DNA of 64,000 nucleotides from Anabaena minutissima FACHB-250 (lineage in GTDB: Bacteria > Cyanobacteriota > Cyanobacteriia > Cyanobacteriales > Nostocaceae), in the NCBI RefSeq assembly GCF_014697125.1, contig NZ_JACJRG010000022.1, forward strand, positions 1-64,000, read 5' to 3'. Within the stretch, counting starts at the first letter, position 1. Each line of letters begins with the position of its first letter. Shown here in pieces: positions 1-8,857 of the stretch. The translations under genes were made by a program, and so were the position numbers. The notes beneath the pieces were generated by a model. The model did not search any database and had not been told where the DNA came from. It saw only the letters and a list, made by a program, of their open reading frames with translations.

Positions 1-161
1 TCACCAGTATTTACCAAGACTGTATTTAAATTTTATGTATGCAGCAAAAACCTCATTTTTTCGCGATCACCTACATTGGTGATGACCCGCAGCGAAAAAT
101 GGATAAAGTCGAGCTAAGAGGATGTTTGAAAAGTCCTATTGTCGGTAGCAAAACATTTTAG

Positions 162-234
162 ATCCCCCTAAATCCCCCTTAAAAAGGGGGACTCAAATTC
201 CAGTTCCCCCCTTTTTAAGGGGGGCTAGGGGGGA
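162..234. repeat. Large imperfect palindrome, MITE-like
   Basis: Two arms of C-rich and G-rich sequence face each other: the left arm (162-191) has two CCCCCT blocks followed by AAAAAGGGGGA, and the right arm (204-234) mirrors it, ending GGGGGGAT. Each arm can also fold on itself through CCCCCTTAAAAAGGGGG. Elements of this kind are common between genes in Nostoc-type genomes. It lies downstream of the MlaE-like gene and could act as its terminator, but no T-run follows the stem. Confidence 0.7.
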
Positions 235-290
235 TAAATAACTGCCTAAAATAACAGCCAATTACTTTTAAAACGACCTCTAATGTCTAA

Positions 291-1064
291 TCAAAATGTA
301 GGATTCTCATATAACAATAAAGATAGGAAAAAATCTGTCATAAAAATTGCTACCCAAGTAGTAACAACTGCTGTTGTGGCAGATTCTCCTACTTCTTTTG
401 CACCGCCTTTAGTAGTTAGTCCCCAACTACAGCCGTTAATAGAAACTATAGCTCCAAAAATTAACCCTTTCAGTAAAATAGTAAATACGTCTGATGTGTC
501 TAGAAAGTCTCTAACTGATTCTAAAAATATTTCTGGAGGAATTTTGTAAAATTGTGCAGCTGCAAAAATACCTCCAGCGATGCCCATAATTAAAGCAAAA
601 ATCATCATGATGGGCATCATCAAACAGCAGGCAATTACTCTTGGTAAAACTAGATAATCAATAGGGTTAGTCTTGAGCATATACAGCGCATCAATTTGCT
701 CGGTGACACGCATTGCACCTATTTCGGCGGCGAACGCAGAACCTACTTGTCCGGCAATAATACTTGCTGTCAAAATAGGGGCTAATTCCCGGCAAAAAGC
801 TAAGGCAAAAGCACCTCCTACGGTACTGACAGCACCAAATTTTACTAATTCTCTAGCTGTTTGAATAGTAAAAATCATGCCTGAAAAAACACTGACTAAC
901 AAAACTGGAGATATGGAAGCAGGCCCCGCAGTCACCATATGTTCTAGAATTTTACGGTAGTAAGTTTTTCCTTGGATTAAATGTAGGCAGACTTGACCAA
1001 AAAGTAGCACCGTGGCCAAACAACGCACAATCCATAATTGATCTAAATTTTTTTTCGGTTGCAA
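291..1064 (-). CDS. MlaE/YrbE-type ABC transporter permease
   Basis: Predicted inner-membrane permease of an Mla-type (Ycf63-like) lipid transporter; in characterised systems it works with an MlaF ATPase and an MlaD substrate-binding protein to move phospholipids between membranes. The 257-residue product has the family signature EIGAMRVTEQIDAL near residues 115-128 and hydrophobic segments near 48-67, 140-170, 195-215 and 228-250. Length is normal for the family. The start is a TTG codon at 1064; no in-frame ATG exists between it and an upstream stop at about 1103, so TTG is the best available start but not certain. No ATPase or MlaD gene is adjacent, so the partners must be encoded elsewhere. 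Confidence 0.85.
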   Translation of the reverse strand: MQPKKNLDQLWIVRCLATVLLFGQVCLHLIQGKTYYRKILEHMVTAGPASISPVLLVSVFSGMIFTIQTARELVKFGAVSTVGGAFALAFCRELAPILTASIIAGQVGSAFAAEIGAMRVTEQIDALYMLKTNPIDYLVLPRVIACCLMMPIMMIFALIMGIAGGIFAAAQFYKIPPEIFLESVRDFLDTSDVFTILLKGLIFGAIVSINGCSWGLTTKGGAKEVGESATTAVVTTWVAIFMTDFFLSLLLYENPTF

Positions 1065-1405
1065 TTTTACCGCCCATTGTAGTTCGTAATTCGTAATGGA
1101 CTAACGTCCCGCTACGCTCTAAGCGCAGCTATGCCGCAGGCTTTACGTAATTCCCTACAGAATGTTTATGTGTATCTATGCTCTGAACTACTACGCTAAT
1201 GTAATTATCTCAGGAATAAAGTAAGGTAGTTGATTAATGACATAATATTATATCTGGATTTTGAGATTGTTATTTTTAGGCTTATTTTTAAGAGTTAATT
1301 TCACTACCTAAGCATTTCTTCTAAAGCAAAAACCCCTGTTTAGCAAATAAACAAGGGTTTTGGTTATGATAAATGATTTAGCTGCTATCCAAAAATCACT
1401 GATAA
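1065..1405. other. Intergenic stretch with GC-rich degenerate repeat
   Basis: No coding sequence is evident. Positions 1085-1154 hold a degenerate GC-rich tract (pieces such as GTCCCGCTACGCTC and CTATGCCGCAGG) of the type scattered through Nostoc genomes; related tracts occur near 19380-19450, 25755-25800 and 32440-32530. The segment nearest the M56 gene carries a terminator hairpin, described separately. Confidence 0.5.
1328..1362 (-). terminator. Rho-independent terminator of the BlaI/M56 operon
   Basis: Stem AAAACCCCTGTTT (1329-1341) pairs with AAACAAGGGTTTT (1349-1361) around a 7-base loop with one mismatch. Read on the minus strand the stem runs into a T-rich tail. It lies 44 bases past the stop of the M56 gene. 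Confidence 0.7.
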
Positions 1406-2269
1406 TTAAGTGTGGAATATCACGGTTAGTAGAGGCAAAAATGCTAAGAGGAAAGTGTGCCAAGATTGTAATTTAACTTCTGGGGTTGGCTTTGGTGGTG
1501 TTAGTAAAGCTTCAATTCTCTGTTCTAAGCGTAGCTTGCCGCCATAGGCATCGCCTACACTATCACCCAAAGCGGCACAACAAATGTCTGATTGAGCAAA
1601 TACAGAACCATTACTGACTACTAATAACAGAGATTCTGCCAACAATAAAGGGTCTACTTGGGATGCAGCGTAACTATCAGCGCGTAATTCTCGCAATACT
1701 AAAAGTTCTTGCCACAAAGGTTCTGTGTTGGGTAGCCAAGCGGTGCAGGTGCGTATCCAACCCAGCCAGAAGAACCAAAATGTATCTCTGTAATAATGAT
1801 GTCCTTGTTCGTGTGCTAAGACGCTTTCTACATGGTCTGGAGAGAGGGTTTGTAATAATCCTTGGCTCACTACTAATTCTGGTTGCCAAAAACCAATTTG
1901 ACCTGCAAATAAAGCTTCTGTGTTCATGAGTCTGACTTGTGTACCCTCAAAATCTACGACAGGACAATCACGGGCTGATTGTAGCGATCTCCAACCTTGG
2001 TAAGCTAGTGTGAGGCACAACCCAGAGAATACAGTCAAGACAACTAAAGCCAGGGAATAGCTCAACCAACCTGTATACATCCCGCCCATTTGGCCTTGCG
2101 GCCCCATGCACAGCACTGCGATCGCTGTCATAAAAATTAGCAAAGGTGGGAAGAGAAATAGAAATAGCGATCGCCGCCAGCGCACATCCCAACTACCTTG
2201 GGTAGGAGTCCAAGAACAGCGCAATATCCCTGCGACTATCACAGTAATCAAAATCATGATTAGGTGCAT
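1406..2269 (-). CDS. M56-family (BlaR1-like) membrane metallopeptidase
   Basis: Predicted membrane zinc protease of family M56. The 287-residue product has hydrophobic segments near 1-16, 34-55, 68-90 and at the C terminus (about 268-284). The zinc motif HEQGH is at 153-157 and the likely third ligand is E194 in the segment RELRAD. The start ATG shares one base with the stop of the upstream BlaI-type repressor (TAATG), so the two are translationally coupled. In staphylococcal BlaR1/MecR1 an extracellular penicillin-binding domain follows the protease and triggers cleavage of the repressor; here the protein ends after the last membrane segment and has no such sensor. The signal it responds to cannot be read from the sequence. 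Confidence 0.88.
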   Translation of the reverse strand: MHLIMILITVIVAGILRCSWTPTQGSWDVRWRRSLFLFLFPPLLIFMTAIAVLCMGPQGQMGGMYTGWLSYSLALVVLTVFSGLCLTLAYQGWRSLQSARDCPVVDFEGTQVRLMNTEALFAGQIGFWQPELVVSQGLLQTLSPDHVESVLAHEQGHHYYRDTFWFFWLGWIRTCTAWLPNTEPLWQELLVLRELRADSYAASQVDPLLLAESLLLVVSNGSVFAQSDICCAALGDSVGDAYGGKLRLEQRIEALLTPPKPTPEVKLQSWHTFLLAFLPLLTVIFHT

Positions 2270-2703
2270 TATTGTTCCTCCCTGGCTTGGCGTGCGGCTT
2301 GAATACGTTTAGCGATCGCTTCGATTTGCTCGCTGGCTGCTTCATCCAGACTATCAGCAAAAGCAGCTACTACGTCAGGATTACCTACAGCCAGAAATCG
2401 CTGTAATTGTTCATGAGCTTTAATTACCTGTGCCTGCTGCTTTGTCAGTAAAGGCCGCCAATAGAACGCTTTACCTTTTTTATCACAAACTAGCCAACCT
2501 TTATCGGTGAGGCGACGCAACACCGTAGTCACAGATGTGTAAGCCAACTCACGGTTAGGGTCAGCCAAAATGCGATCGTGAACATCTTTGACGGTGACTG
2601 AACTTAATTCCCAGATGATATTTAATATCTCTGCTTCTAAAGGGCCTAAAGATAGTTGTTTAGGATGATAGTCGGGTAAAGGGGCCATAGGGATTGGGGA
2701 CAA
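2269..2703 (-). CDS. BlaI/MecI/CopY-family transcriptional repressor
   Basis: Predicted winged-helix repressor of 144 residues. The N-terminal half (about residues 17-85) has the BlaI pattern LGPLEAEILNIIWEL followed by TSVTTVLRRLTDKGWL, the DNA-recognition and wing region; the C-terminal half is helical and probably dimerises. It is the first gene of a two-gene operon with the M56 protease and overlaps its start by one base. By analogy with BlaI/BlaR1 it probably represses its own operon and is inactivated by proteolysis. Its other targets are unknown. No penicillinase gene is adjacent. Confidence 0.9.
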   Translation of the reverse strand: MSPIPMAPLPDYHPKQLSLGPLEAEILNIIWELSSVTVKDVHDRILADPNRELAYTSVTTVLRRLTDKGWLVCDKKGKAFYWRPLLTKQQAQVIKAHEQLQRFLAVGNPDVVAAFADSLDEAASEQIEAIAKRIQAARQAREEQ

Positions 2704-2997
2704 TAAAAATCAAAAGTGAAAAGTGAAAAGTCAAAATTTTAGATTTTCTGGGGGAATATTTTTCAGTTATTAGCCCCATATTGTTTCAGAATATAAGGTT
2801 TAGACGCAAACTCTAGCAACTTTAAATCATTAGTTAATATCTGAATCCCCAATCCCCAATCCCAATCCCTACAACACAATAATCAATACTCTTGCCTAAC
2901 CATTAAGAAATACTCGGACATTAAGTGTCATCATTGTGATCACGAGCAATTAGAATTAATCTCGGCAATAGTTATTGAGAGCAGGTTTATCCCCAGC

Positions 2998-3735
2998 GTG
3001 AAGCTATTTGTATACCATACCCCGGAACTAACTCCAACGGACAAAGCCCCAGACTGCGCGATCGCAGTCGATGTTTTGCGAGCTACTAGCACTATAGCAA
3101 CTGTCCTCTCTTCTGGGGGCGAAGCTGTACAAGTCTTTAGCAATTTAGATCAACTCATCTCTGTGAGTGAACAATGGCCAGCACAAAAACGGCTGCGAGC
3201 TGGAGAACGAGGCGGTGGTAAAGTCCCTGGGTTTGAATTAGGTAATTCACCCCTCGATTGCACACCTGAACTCGTGGAAGGACGGCGTTTGTTTATTAGT
3301 ACCACCAATGGGACTCGCGCTTTAAAACGGATAGAGGACTCAGCTACTGTGCTGACAGCCGCCTTTATTAACCGCGCCGCAGTTGTAGATTACCTGCTAG
3401 AGAAGCAACCCGAAACAGTTTGGATTGTCGGTTCTGGTTGGGAAGGCAGTTTTTCCTTGGAAGATACAGCCTGTGCAGGTGCGATCGCTCATAGTGTCAT
3501 CGAAAAATCCCAATTACCACCAGAAGAATTAGCTGGTAACGATGAAGTTATTAGTGCGATCGCTCTATACTCCCAGTGGGAAAATAACCTATTGGGTTTA
3601 TTCCATCACGCTAGTCACGGTAAACGATTGTTACGCCTGGAATGCCATGAAGACCTGAAATATTGTTCCCAAACCGATATTTTAGCTGTTCTGCCCACAC
3701 AGCAAGAACCAGGAGTGTTTAAAAGTAAAATTTAA
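2998..3735 (+). CDS. comB: 2-phosphosulfolactate phosphatase family protein (ComB)
   Basis: Predicted ComB-family phosphatase, 245 residues. In methanogens ComB hydrolyses 2-phosphosulfolactate to sulfolactate on the way to coenzyme M; cyanobacteria carry the family widely although they are not known to make coenzyme M, so the true substrate here is unsettled. Family features seen include the early segment AIAVDVLRATSTIAT (22-36), the glycine-rich ERGGGKVPGFELGNSP and FISTTNGTRAL. The start is GTG at 2998; the upstream region has only a weak purine-rich site. The gene converges on thrC, with a shared terminator between them. Confidence 0.85.
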   Translation: MKLFVYHTPELTPTDKAPDCAIAVDVLRATSTIATVLSSGGEAVQVFSNLDQLISVSEQWPAQKRLRAGERGGGKVPGFELGNSPLDCTPELVEGRRLFISTTNGTRALKRIEDSATVLTAAFINRAAVVDYLLEKQPETVWIVGSGWEGSFSLEDTACAGAIAHSVIEKSQLPPEELAGNDEVISAIALYSQWENNLLGLFHHASHGKRLLRLECHEDLKYCSQTDILAVLPTQQEPGVFKSKI

Positions 3736-3779
3736 ATATGCAAAATCAATAACCGCAAAAATTTCTGGCTCTGTTAACA

Positions 3780-3816
3780 TTAGCCCCTTTCTAGAATTAA
3801 TTTAGAAAGGGGCTAA
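3780..3816. terminator. Bidirectional terminator between comB and thrC
   Basis: Stem TTAGCCCCTTTCTA (3780-3793) pairs with TTAGAAAGGGGCTAA (3802-3816) around a short loop. It sits between two convergent genes and is symmetric enough to serve both. Confidence 0.75.
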
Positions 3817-3830
3817 TAAGTAGTTGGACG

Positions 3831-3859
3831 GGTGACAGGTGACAGGTGACAGGTGACAG
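3831..3859. repeat. Short tandem heptamer repeat (GGTGACA)n
   Basis: Four tandem copies of the seven-base unit GGTGACA lie just past the thrC stop. The same unit, in either orientation, recurs near 13290, 21030, 33505, 40870, 58145 and 59550. Confidence 0.9.
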
Positions 3860-4951
3860 TTAAAATCCCATCGCCTGCGCAACATCGCTTAATTCTGCCT
3901 CAATGCCTTGTTTAAATTGAGAGTGGCTGTGTTTGATGGCTGTATCAGGGTCTTTCAATCCGTTACCGGTGAGGACACATACGACTGTTGCACCTGTGGG
4001 TACTTGGTCTTTCACTTGTAACAAACCAGCGACAGAAGCAGCACTAGCAGGTTCGCAGAAAATGCCTTCTGATGAAGCTAAAAGTCGGTAAGCGTCGAGG
4101 ATTTCTTCGTCGGTAACGGCTTTAAATTGACCTTGACTGGATGATTGAGCGGCGATCGCTTTGTCCCAACTGGCGGGATTACCAATGCGAATGGCTGTGG
4201 CTATGGTTTCAGGATGGGTGATCGGATAACCGTTGACTAAAGGTGCTGCACCTGCGGCTTGAAATCCCATCATCCGGGGGAGGCGATCGCATTTGCCGAC
4301 TTGATGATATTGACAAAAGCCCATCCAGTATGCTGTGATGTTTCCTGCGTTCCCGACGGGGATACACAACCAATCGGGAGCATTCCCCAAAGCATCGACA
4401 ACTTCAAATGCTCCGGTTTTTTGCCCTTCTAAGCGGTAGGGATTAACTGAATTTACTAAGGTAATGGGATAGTGTTCCGCCATTTCCCGGACAATTTCTA
4501 AGGCGCGGTCAAAGTTACCTTTAATCGCCAAAACTTCTGCACCGTAGAGTAAAGCTTGCGCCAACTTACCCAAGGCGACGTAACCATCAGGAATCAAGAC
4601 AAAAGCCTTCATTCCCCCACGGCGAGCATAGGCGGCGGCGGCGGCGGAAGTATTGCCGGTACTGGCACAAATTACCGCCTTAGCTCCGGCTTCCTTGGCT
4701 TTAGTAATTGCCATCGTCATCCCTCGGTCTTTGAAGCTACCGGTAGGGTTTAGACCATCATATTTGACAAATACCCGCACTTGTCTACCGATGCGTTCTG
4801 CGATCGCTGGCACAGGAATCAAGGGAGTATTACCTTCTAACAAAGTGACAATCGGCGTAGTTTCGCTAACAGGTAAATACTCACGATAGGCTTCTATGAG
4901 TCCGGGCCAGGGTTGGCGATGAGATTGAGCAATAGACAAGCTTAAAGTCAC
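3860..4951 (-). CDS. thrC: Threonine synthase
   Basis: Pyridoxal-phosphate enzyme converting O-phosphohomoserine to threonine, the last step of threonine biosynthesis. The 363-residue product has the PLP-lysine motif GLNPTGSFKDRGMTMAI with the Schiff-base lysine at about K74, the substrate/phosphate loop ASTGNTSAAAAAYA and the C-terminal VCVLTGNGLKDP motif of the cyanobacterial/plant-like class. Length is normal for the short bacterial class. It is a single-gene unit converging on comB. Confidence 0.95.
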   Translation of the reverse strand: MTLSLSIAQSHRQPWPGLIEAYREYLPVSETTPIVTLLEGNTPLIPVPAIAERIGRQVRVFVKYDGLNPTGSFKDRGMTMAITKAKEAGAKAVICASTGNTSAAAAAYARRGGMKAFVLIPDGYVALGKLAQALLYGAEVLAIKGNFDRALEIVREMAEHYPITLVNSVNPYRLEGQKTGAFEVVDALGNAPDWLCIPVGNAGNITAYWMGFCQYHQVGKCDRLPRMMGFQAAGAAPLVNGYPITHPETIATAIRIGNPASWDKAIAAQSSSQGQFKAVTDEEILDAYRLLASSEGIFCEPASAASVAGLLQVKDQVPTGATVVCVLTGNGLKDPDTAIKHSHSQFKQGIEAELSDVAQAMGF

Positions 4952-5374
4952 GGGCTTAAAAACTTACTTCAAAATTATATTATGGAGGAATTTGGTAATT
5001 GCTCAGGCAAAGAAGGTGAATATTTTTGCGTCCTTCTCTTATTTCTGAGATTTTTTACTTCAGATATTATCTCTTTTTGTACAGCTATTTTACAGTTAAT
5101 TTTGATTTTATTTAACTGGGGACAAGTCAATTCAAAATTTAAAATTCAAAATTCAAAATTAAATAACTGGGGACTGGGGAAAAGAAAGCAGGGGAAGCAG
5201 GGGAAGCAGGGGAGGCAGGGGGAGGAGGGGGAGAAAAATACAATGTCCACTCACAACTCACAACTCACAACTCACAACTCACAACTCAGCACTCACAACT
5301 CAGCACTCACAACTCAGCACTCAGCACTCAGCACTCAGCACTCAGCACTCACTACTCAGATGTCAACAGGTCTT
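4952..5374. repeat. Repeat-filled intergenic region (short tandem repeats)
   Basis: Three kinds of short tandem repeat fill most of this gap. Positions 5131-5160 hold repeats of TTCAAAAT/TTAAAAT type; 5176-5230 hold a run of GGGGAAGCA/GGGGAGGCA units; 5246-5357 hold many copies of ACTCACA and ACTCAGC. A long open frame crosses this region but is only translated repeat, so it is not called as a gene. Confidence 0.85.
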
Positions 5375-6772
5375 TCACAAACCCATTACTGTACGATAAT
5401 GAGGCTCAATTTCTGCTACGGTTGGCGACTGGGGTTTAGTAGTCCACTGACTGCGGTTAAATAATTCTTGCCGCAGTTCATCAACGTTAATTGTCGTTAC
5501 TTTACCATTGGCAATAATTTGCTTACCATTCACCCATGCACTATCTACGACATTGGTGGGACGACCTAAAACTAATAAACCAATGGGGTCTGTACGGGGT
5601 AGTAATGATAAATTAGTGAGGTCATAAAGCATTAAATCGGCTTGTTTCCCAACGGTGAGTGACCCCAGTTGATCTGCTATATTTAACCCCTTTGCACCGC
5701 CTAATGATGCCATTTCTACGGCTTTTCGGGGTGTAATCCAGTAGCGATAATCTAAATCTGTAATGTTGTGCAGAATAGAACCGATTTTGATGGCTTCTAA
5801 TAAGTCTTGGGAGTCATTGCTAGAAGCACCATCACAACCAAAGGTTACATTTACCCCAGCTTGCTGATATTTTAAAATTGGGGCAATGCCGCTACCTAAA
5901 CGCAGATTACTCAGGGGATTGTGTACAACGGTAGATTGAGTTTCTGCCAGGATGGCGATATCAGCATCATTCAACCAGACACAATGAGCTAAGGAAGTGC
6001 GATCGCTCAAGTAACCAATTCGTTTAAGATGTTCAACAGCAGTACAACCGTATTTTTCTTGGGCGAGTTTCTCTTGGGCTTTGGTTTCGAGTAAATGAGA
6101 GTGACGACAAATATTATAGCGATCGCTTAATTCAATACACCCCTCAAATAAAGCATCTGTACACAATTGTATCCCTGTTGGCGCAACTAAAACACTCACA
6201 CCCTCATCGGGACGGTGAAACTGTTTGACTGCGGCTTCGATGATTTCGAGAGTTGCTGCTGTGGAACGAAAAAACGGTTCATGGGTTTGGGTTGATTCCC
6301 CCGCCGGTATCCCAGCCATGAGAGATTCATCTTGAATGAGAGGGGCGATGAAAGCCCGTATCCCCACTTCTTGATAAGCACGAACCGCACTAGTGATAGT
6401 TTCTATCTCTTGTCCAGGAATTAATACCAGATGATCTACTACACTCGTACCACCAGACATCAAAGTTTCTACAGCCGTACCCAAAGCACTCAGATAAACT
6501 TGTTCTGTATCTAGAGGTGCAAAATCATATAAGTGTGCTAACCATAATTCTAGAGGTAAAGGTGGAATCACACCCCGTTGCCACTTTTCAGAAGAATGGG
6601 TGTGAGCATTGATAAAACCAGGGAGTAACAATTTATGCTCACCGTCAATCGCCGTACCGATTACATCTAAATTAGGTGCGATCGCCGCGATTTTACCGTC
6701 TATAATCTGCACATCTGTAGTTTTGTAACTGCGATCGGCGGCAATCAATACGTTTTGAATAGTAAAATTCAC
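5375..6772 (-). CDS. ATZ/TRZ-family amidohydrolase (deaminase-like)
   Basis: Predicted cytosolic metal-dependent hydrolase of the family containing chlorohydrolases, 8-oxoguanine deaminase and methylthioadenosine/S-adenosylhomocysteine deaminase. Metal-ligand motifs are visible in order: GFINAHTHSSEKW, the histidine in CRHSHLLET, the histidine in LAHCVWLND and the aspartate in FGCDGASSNDSQ. I prefer the GTG start at 6772, which has GGGAG six bases upstream; the longer ATG start at 6790 lacks a good ribosome site and adds six residues. The product is about 465 residues, normal for the family. The substrate cannot be assigned from the sequence. Confidence 0.85.
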   Translation of the reverse strand: MNFTIQNVLIAADRSYKTTDVQIIDGKIAAIAPNLDVIGTAIDGEHKLLLPGFINAHTHSSEKWQRGVIPPLPLELWLAHLYDFAPLDTEQVYLSALGTAVETLMSGGTSVVDHLVLIPGQEIETITSAVRAYQEVGIRAFIAPLIQDESLMAGIPAGESTQTHEPFFRSTAATLEIIEAAVKQFHRPDEGVSVLVAPTGIQLCTDALFEGCIELSDRYNICRHSHLLETKAQEKLAQEKYGCTAVEHLKRIGYLSDRTSLAHCVWLNDADIAILAETQSTVVHNPLSNLRLGSGIAPILKYQQAGVNVTFGCDGASSNDSQDLLEAIKIGSILHNITDLDYRYWITPRKAVEMASLGGAKGLNIADQLGSLTVGKQADLMLYDLTNLSLLPRTDPIGLLVLGRPTNVVDSAWVNGKQIIANGKVTTINVDELRQELFNRSQWTTKPQSPTVAEIEPHYRTVMGL

Positions 6773-6823
6773 GGTATGCTCCCAGATCATATTTCCACTT
6801 TGGCTTCAACAATTACGATTTAT

Positions 6824-6988
6824 AGGACTTACTCAACTGGCATATTTTTTATGTAGGGGAGGCAAAAGCGGTGTGGATTTTCCTCCCGCTTTATTGCCGT
6901 TGTGTGACGTTGCAAAAGTATTTGAACGCAGTCATGAGACTTACAGCGTCACGCACCAACCATCAATTGTGACACTTGCCTAAGTCCT
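6824..6988. repeat. MITE-like element with AGGACTTA ends
   Basis: The segment begins AGGACTTA and ends with the inverse TAAGTCCT, 165 bases apart, and contains no ORF. A second element with the same termini is at 25731-25858. It fills most of the gap between the amidohydrolase and the PPC-domain gene. Confidence 0.5.
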
Positions 6989-7013
6989 GATTTAGATCAA
7001 TCCCTTAAGGAAA

Positions 7014-8333
7014 TTAGAAAATAGTTAATCGATATCTACCACGTCTAGTGGCAGTTTTGGAAAATACCACCACATAGTAAGTCCCATCATCAGGTAATTT
7101 AGCTCGATCAATTAATGCGCTGTATTGACCTTCCCTATCACTATCTGAAGATATTACCTTCCCTTTCGCATCCAACAAGACTATAAAGGGAGAAAAATCT
7201 TCAAAGACACTATCTGCACGAATACTGATGAGTTGGCCTTTTTTACCTTCTAACTTGGTGACATTATATGAGTTGCCATCTTTGAGAGTCGGGCTAGTAT
7301 CGGTTAGTTGATTAAACTCATCTTCAATGTAGCTAGCTCTATCATTTCTCAATGCTAATGTATAACGACCTATATCTCCAGGATTTTGGCTAGTAACAGC
7401 GATGGTATAATTACCTTTCGCTGGCAGTTTTGCAAATATCGAAGCGTCCCTAATATTTTTACTTTTATCTGAACTGCCCCTTCGCAAGATCACATTATTA
7501 TCGGGATCTAATAAAAACATATAGGGTTGTAAACTCAAGTTGTTGGTGCGACGTTTATCTACACTCCCTGTAAGTCTGAGTTGAATTACTTGATTTTCTT
7601 GCCCCTCAAATCGGTAAAAATGAAAATACCTGCCATCAGATTTAAAATCCCCTGGTGATAATATTCCAAATGGAATATCTACAAAATCAATGTTTCTATA
7701 TGTAGGTTCTTTGGATGAGTTATTAGTAGATATTACTGGGTTGCGATTACTTGAATTACCTCTGTTATTTCTACTAGAACTCCCAGTATTACTGCTATTA
7801 TTAGCAGGGCGATTGTTTGCACTACTGCTGTTATTAGCAGGGCGATTATTCGCACTACTGCTATTATTGGCAGGGCGATTGTTCGCACTGCTGCTGTTAT
7901 TGGCAGGGCGATTATTCGCACTACTGCTGTTATTGGCAGGACGATTATTCGCACTACTGCTATTATTGGCAGGACGATTGTTTGCACTACTGCTGTTATT
8001 AGCAGTGTTACTACTGGAGGTATTACTGCTATTGGAATTAATACTATTGGATACGTTGTTACTGGGTTGATTGCTAGGGCTTATAGGAGGTTTAATAGGT
8101 GCTTCATTTTTTGGCGATTTAGGAGCATCAGGAACTTTAATTTCATTGATTCCTTGCTTCAAAGTTGGGTCATCTATTGGTAGTGATGCAATTGTAAATT
8201 CTTGTCTTTTCTCTTGAATATTTTCCGCACTGATCGGCAGAATATAACTCGATATGATGAGACTAGAACTCATGCCATAAATGAACAGAGACTTTAATTG
8301 ATGTGCAGTTTTTTTATCGCCTTGCTTTTTCAT
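7014..8333 (-). CDS. Secreted protein with Ser/Asn repeat and PPC domains
   Basis: Predicted exported protein of 439 residues, function unknown. The N terminus has a basic stretch followed by a hydrophobic segment ending ISAE near residue 37, consistent with a signal peptide. Residues about 105-185 are low-complexity, with roughly six tandem copies of the 11-residue unit NSSSANNRPAN. The remainder contains two copies of a beta-rich fold resembling the pre-peptidase C-terminal (PPC) domain, about 230-325 and 335-439, with motifs such as GNYTIAVTSQNPGDIGRYTL and GTYYVVVFSKTATRRGRY. The Ser/Asn/Pro region probably acts as a flexible linker to a surface or periplasmic domain. No protease domain is present. 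Confidence 0.8.
   Translation of the reverse strand: MKKQGDKKTAHQLKSLFIYGMSSSLIISSYILPISAENIQEKRQEFTIASLPIDDPTLKQGINEIKVPDAPKSPKNEAPIKPPISPSNQPSNNVSNSINSNSSNTSSSNTANNSSSANNRPANNSSSANNRPANNSSSANNRPANNSSSANNRPANNSSSANNRPANNSSSANNRPANNSSNTGSSSRNNRGNSSNRNPVISTNNSSKEPTYRNIDFVDIPFGILSPGDFKSDGRYFHFYRFEGQENQVIQLRLTGSVDKRRTNNLSLQPYMFLLDPDNNVILRRGSSDKSKNIRDASIFAKLPAKGNYTIAVTSQNPGDIGRYTLALRNDRASYIEDEFNQLTDTSPTLKDGNSYNVTKLEGKKGQLISIRADSVFEDFSPFIVLLDAKGKVISSDSDREGQYSALIDRAKLPDDGTYYVVVFSKTATRRGRYRLTIF
7790..8012. repeat. Coding minisatellite, 33-base unit
   Basis: Tandem 33-base repeats (about six copies, with silent differences between units) inside the PPC-domain gene encode the Ser/Asn/Arg/Pro-rich linker. 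The opposite strand reads as an artificial leucine/alanine-rich frame. Confidence 0.85.
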
Positions 8334-8857
8334 TGCTCACTCCTAAAATATAGAACAGAATTTGCGTCTTTCTACTTCCAAAACAATTGGGATAAATTTT
8401 TACGTACCTTCCCCTATCTAACTTGTCTTATATACCTGAATAGAGGATACATCGATTTGAATCCATAAAATAGATTTTTTGTCAAGCTCTATAAGGTATA
8501 GATGTAACAACTTTCAGTTTTCACAATAAACTTTTAAATTCTTTCATCACTAAAAATTATACTAATTTATTTGATACACTATCATAATTATTAACGTATT
8601 AGCTTAAACAAAAAATTATCAAGTATATGAAAATATTAAATGATTTGTGAAAAATCTTCAGTAACCATCATGAACTGGGTACACCAGAACCGATGAAATT
8701 TCTCCCCTAACCTCCCCTAATTCTCCAGCTTTTTCAAGTCAGCTAATCATGAGAAACCCCCACAACCAAAAATAAAAAAGGTTTCTTGCTCTGTCCCCCT
8801 GTCCCCTGTTAGTTGTCCCCTTCCCATAAAAGTCCTATATAAAAAATATATCCCCCT
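8334..8857. other. AT-rich divergent intergenic region
   Basis: This region separates the divergently transcribed PPC-domain gene and WD40 kinase and must hold both promoters. It is AT-rich with a pyrimidine-rich tract (CCCCTGTCCCCTGT-like) near 8795-8826. I see no ORF, RNA gene or clear operator. Confidence 0.4.

Noticed and set aside
2..82. Open frame entering from the left edge and ending at 82, possibly a gene tail
   Set aside because: Only 26 codons are visible, with a plausible but unrecognisable sequence; upstream DNA is needed.
4982..5464. 160-codon plus-strand frame
   Set aside because: Most of it is translated short tandem repeat and it runs into the amidohydrolase gene on the other strand.
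7690..8070. 126-codon Leu/Ala-rich plus-strand frame
   Set aside because: It is the antisense of the 33-base coding repeat in the PPC-domain gene; composition is an artefact.
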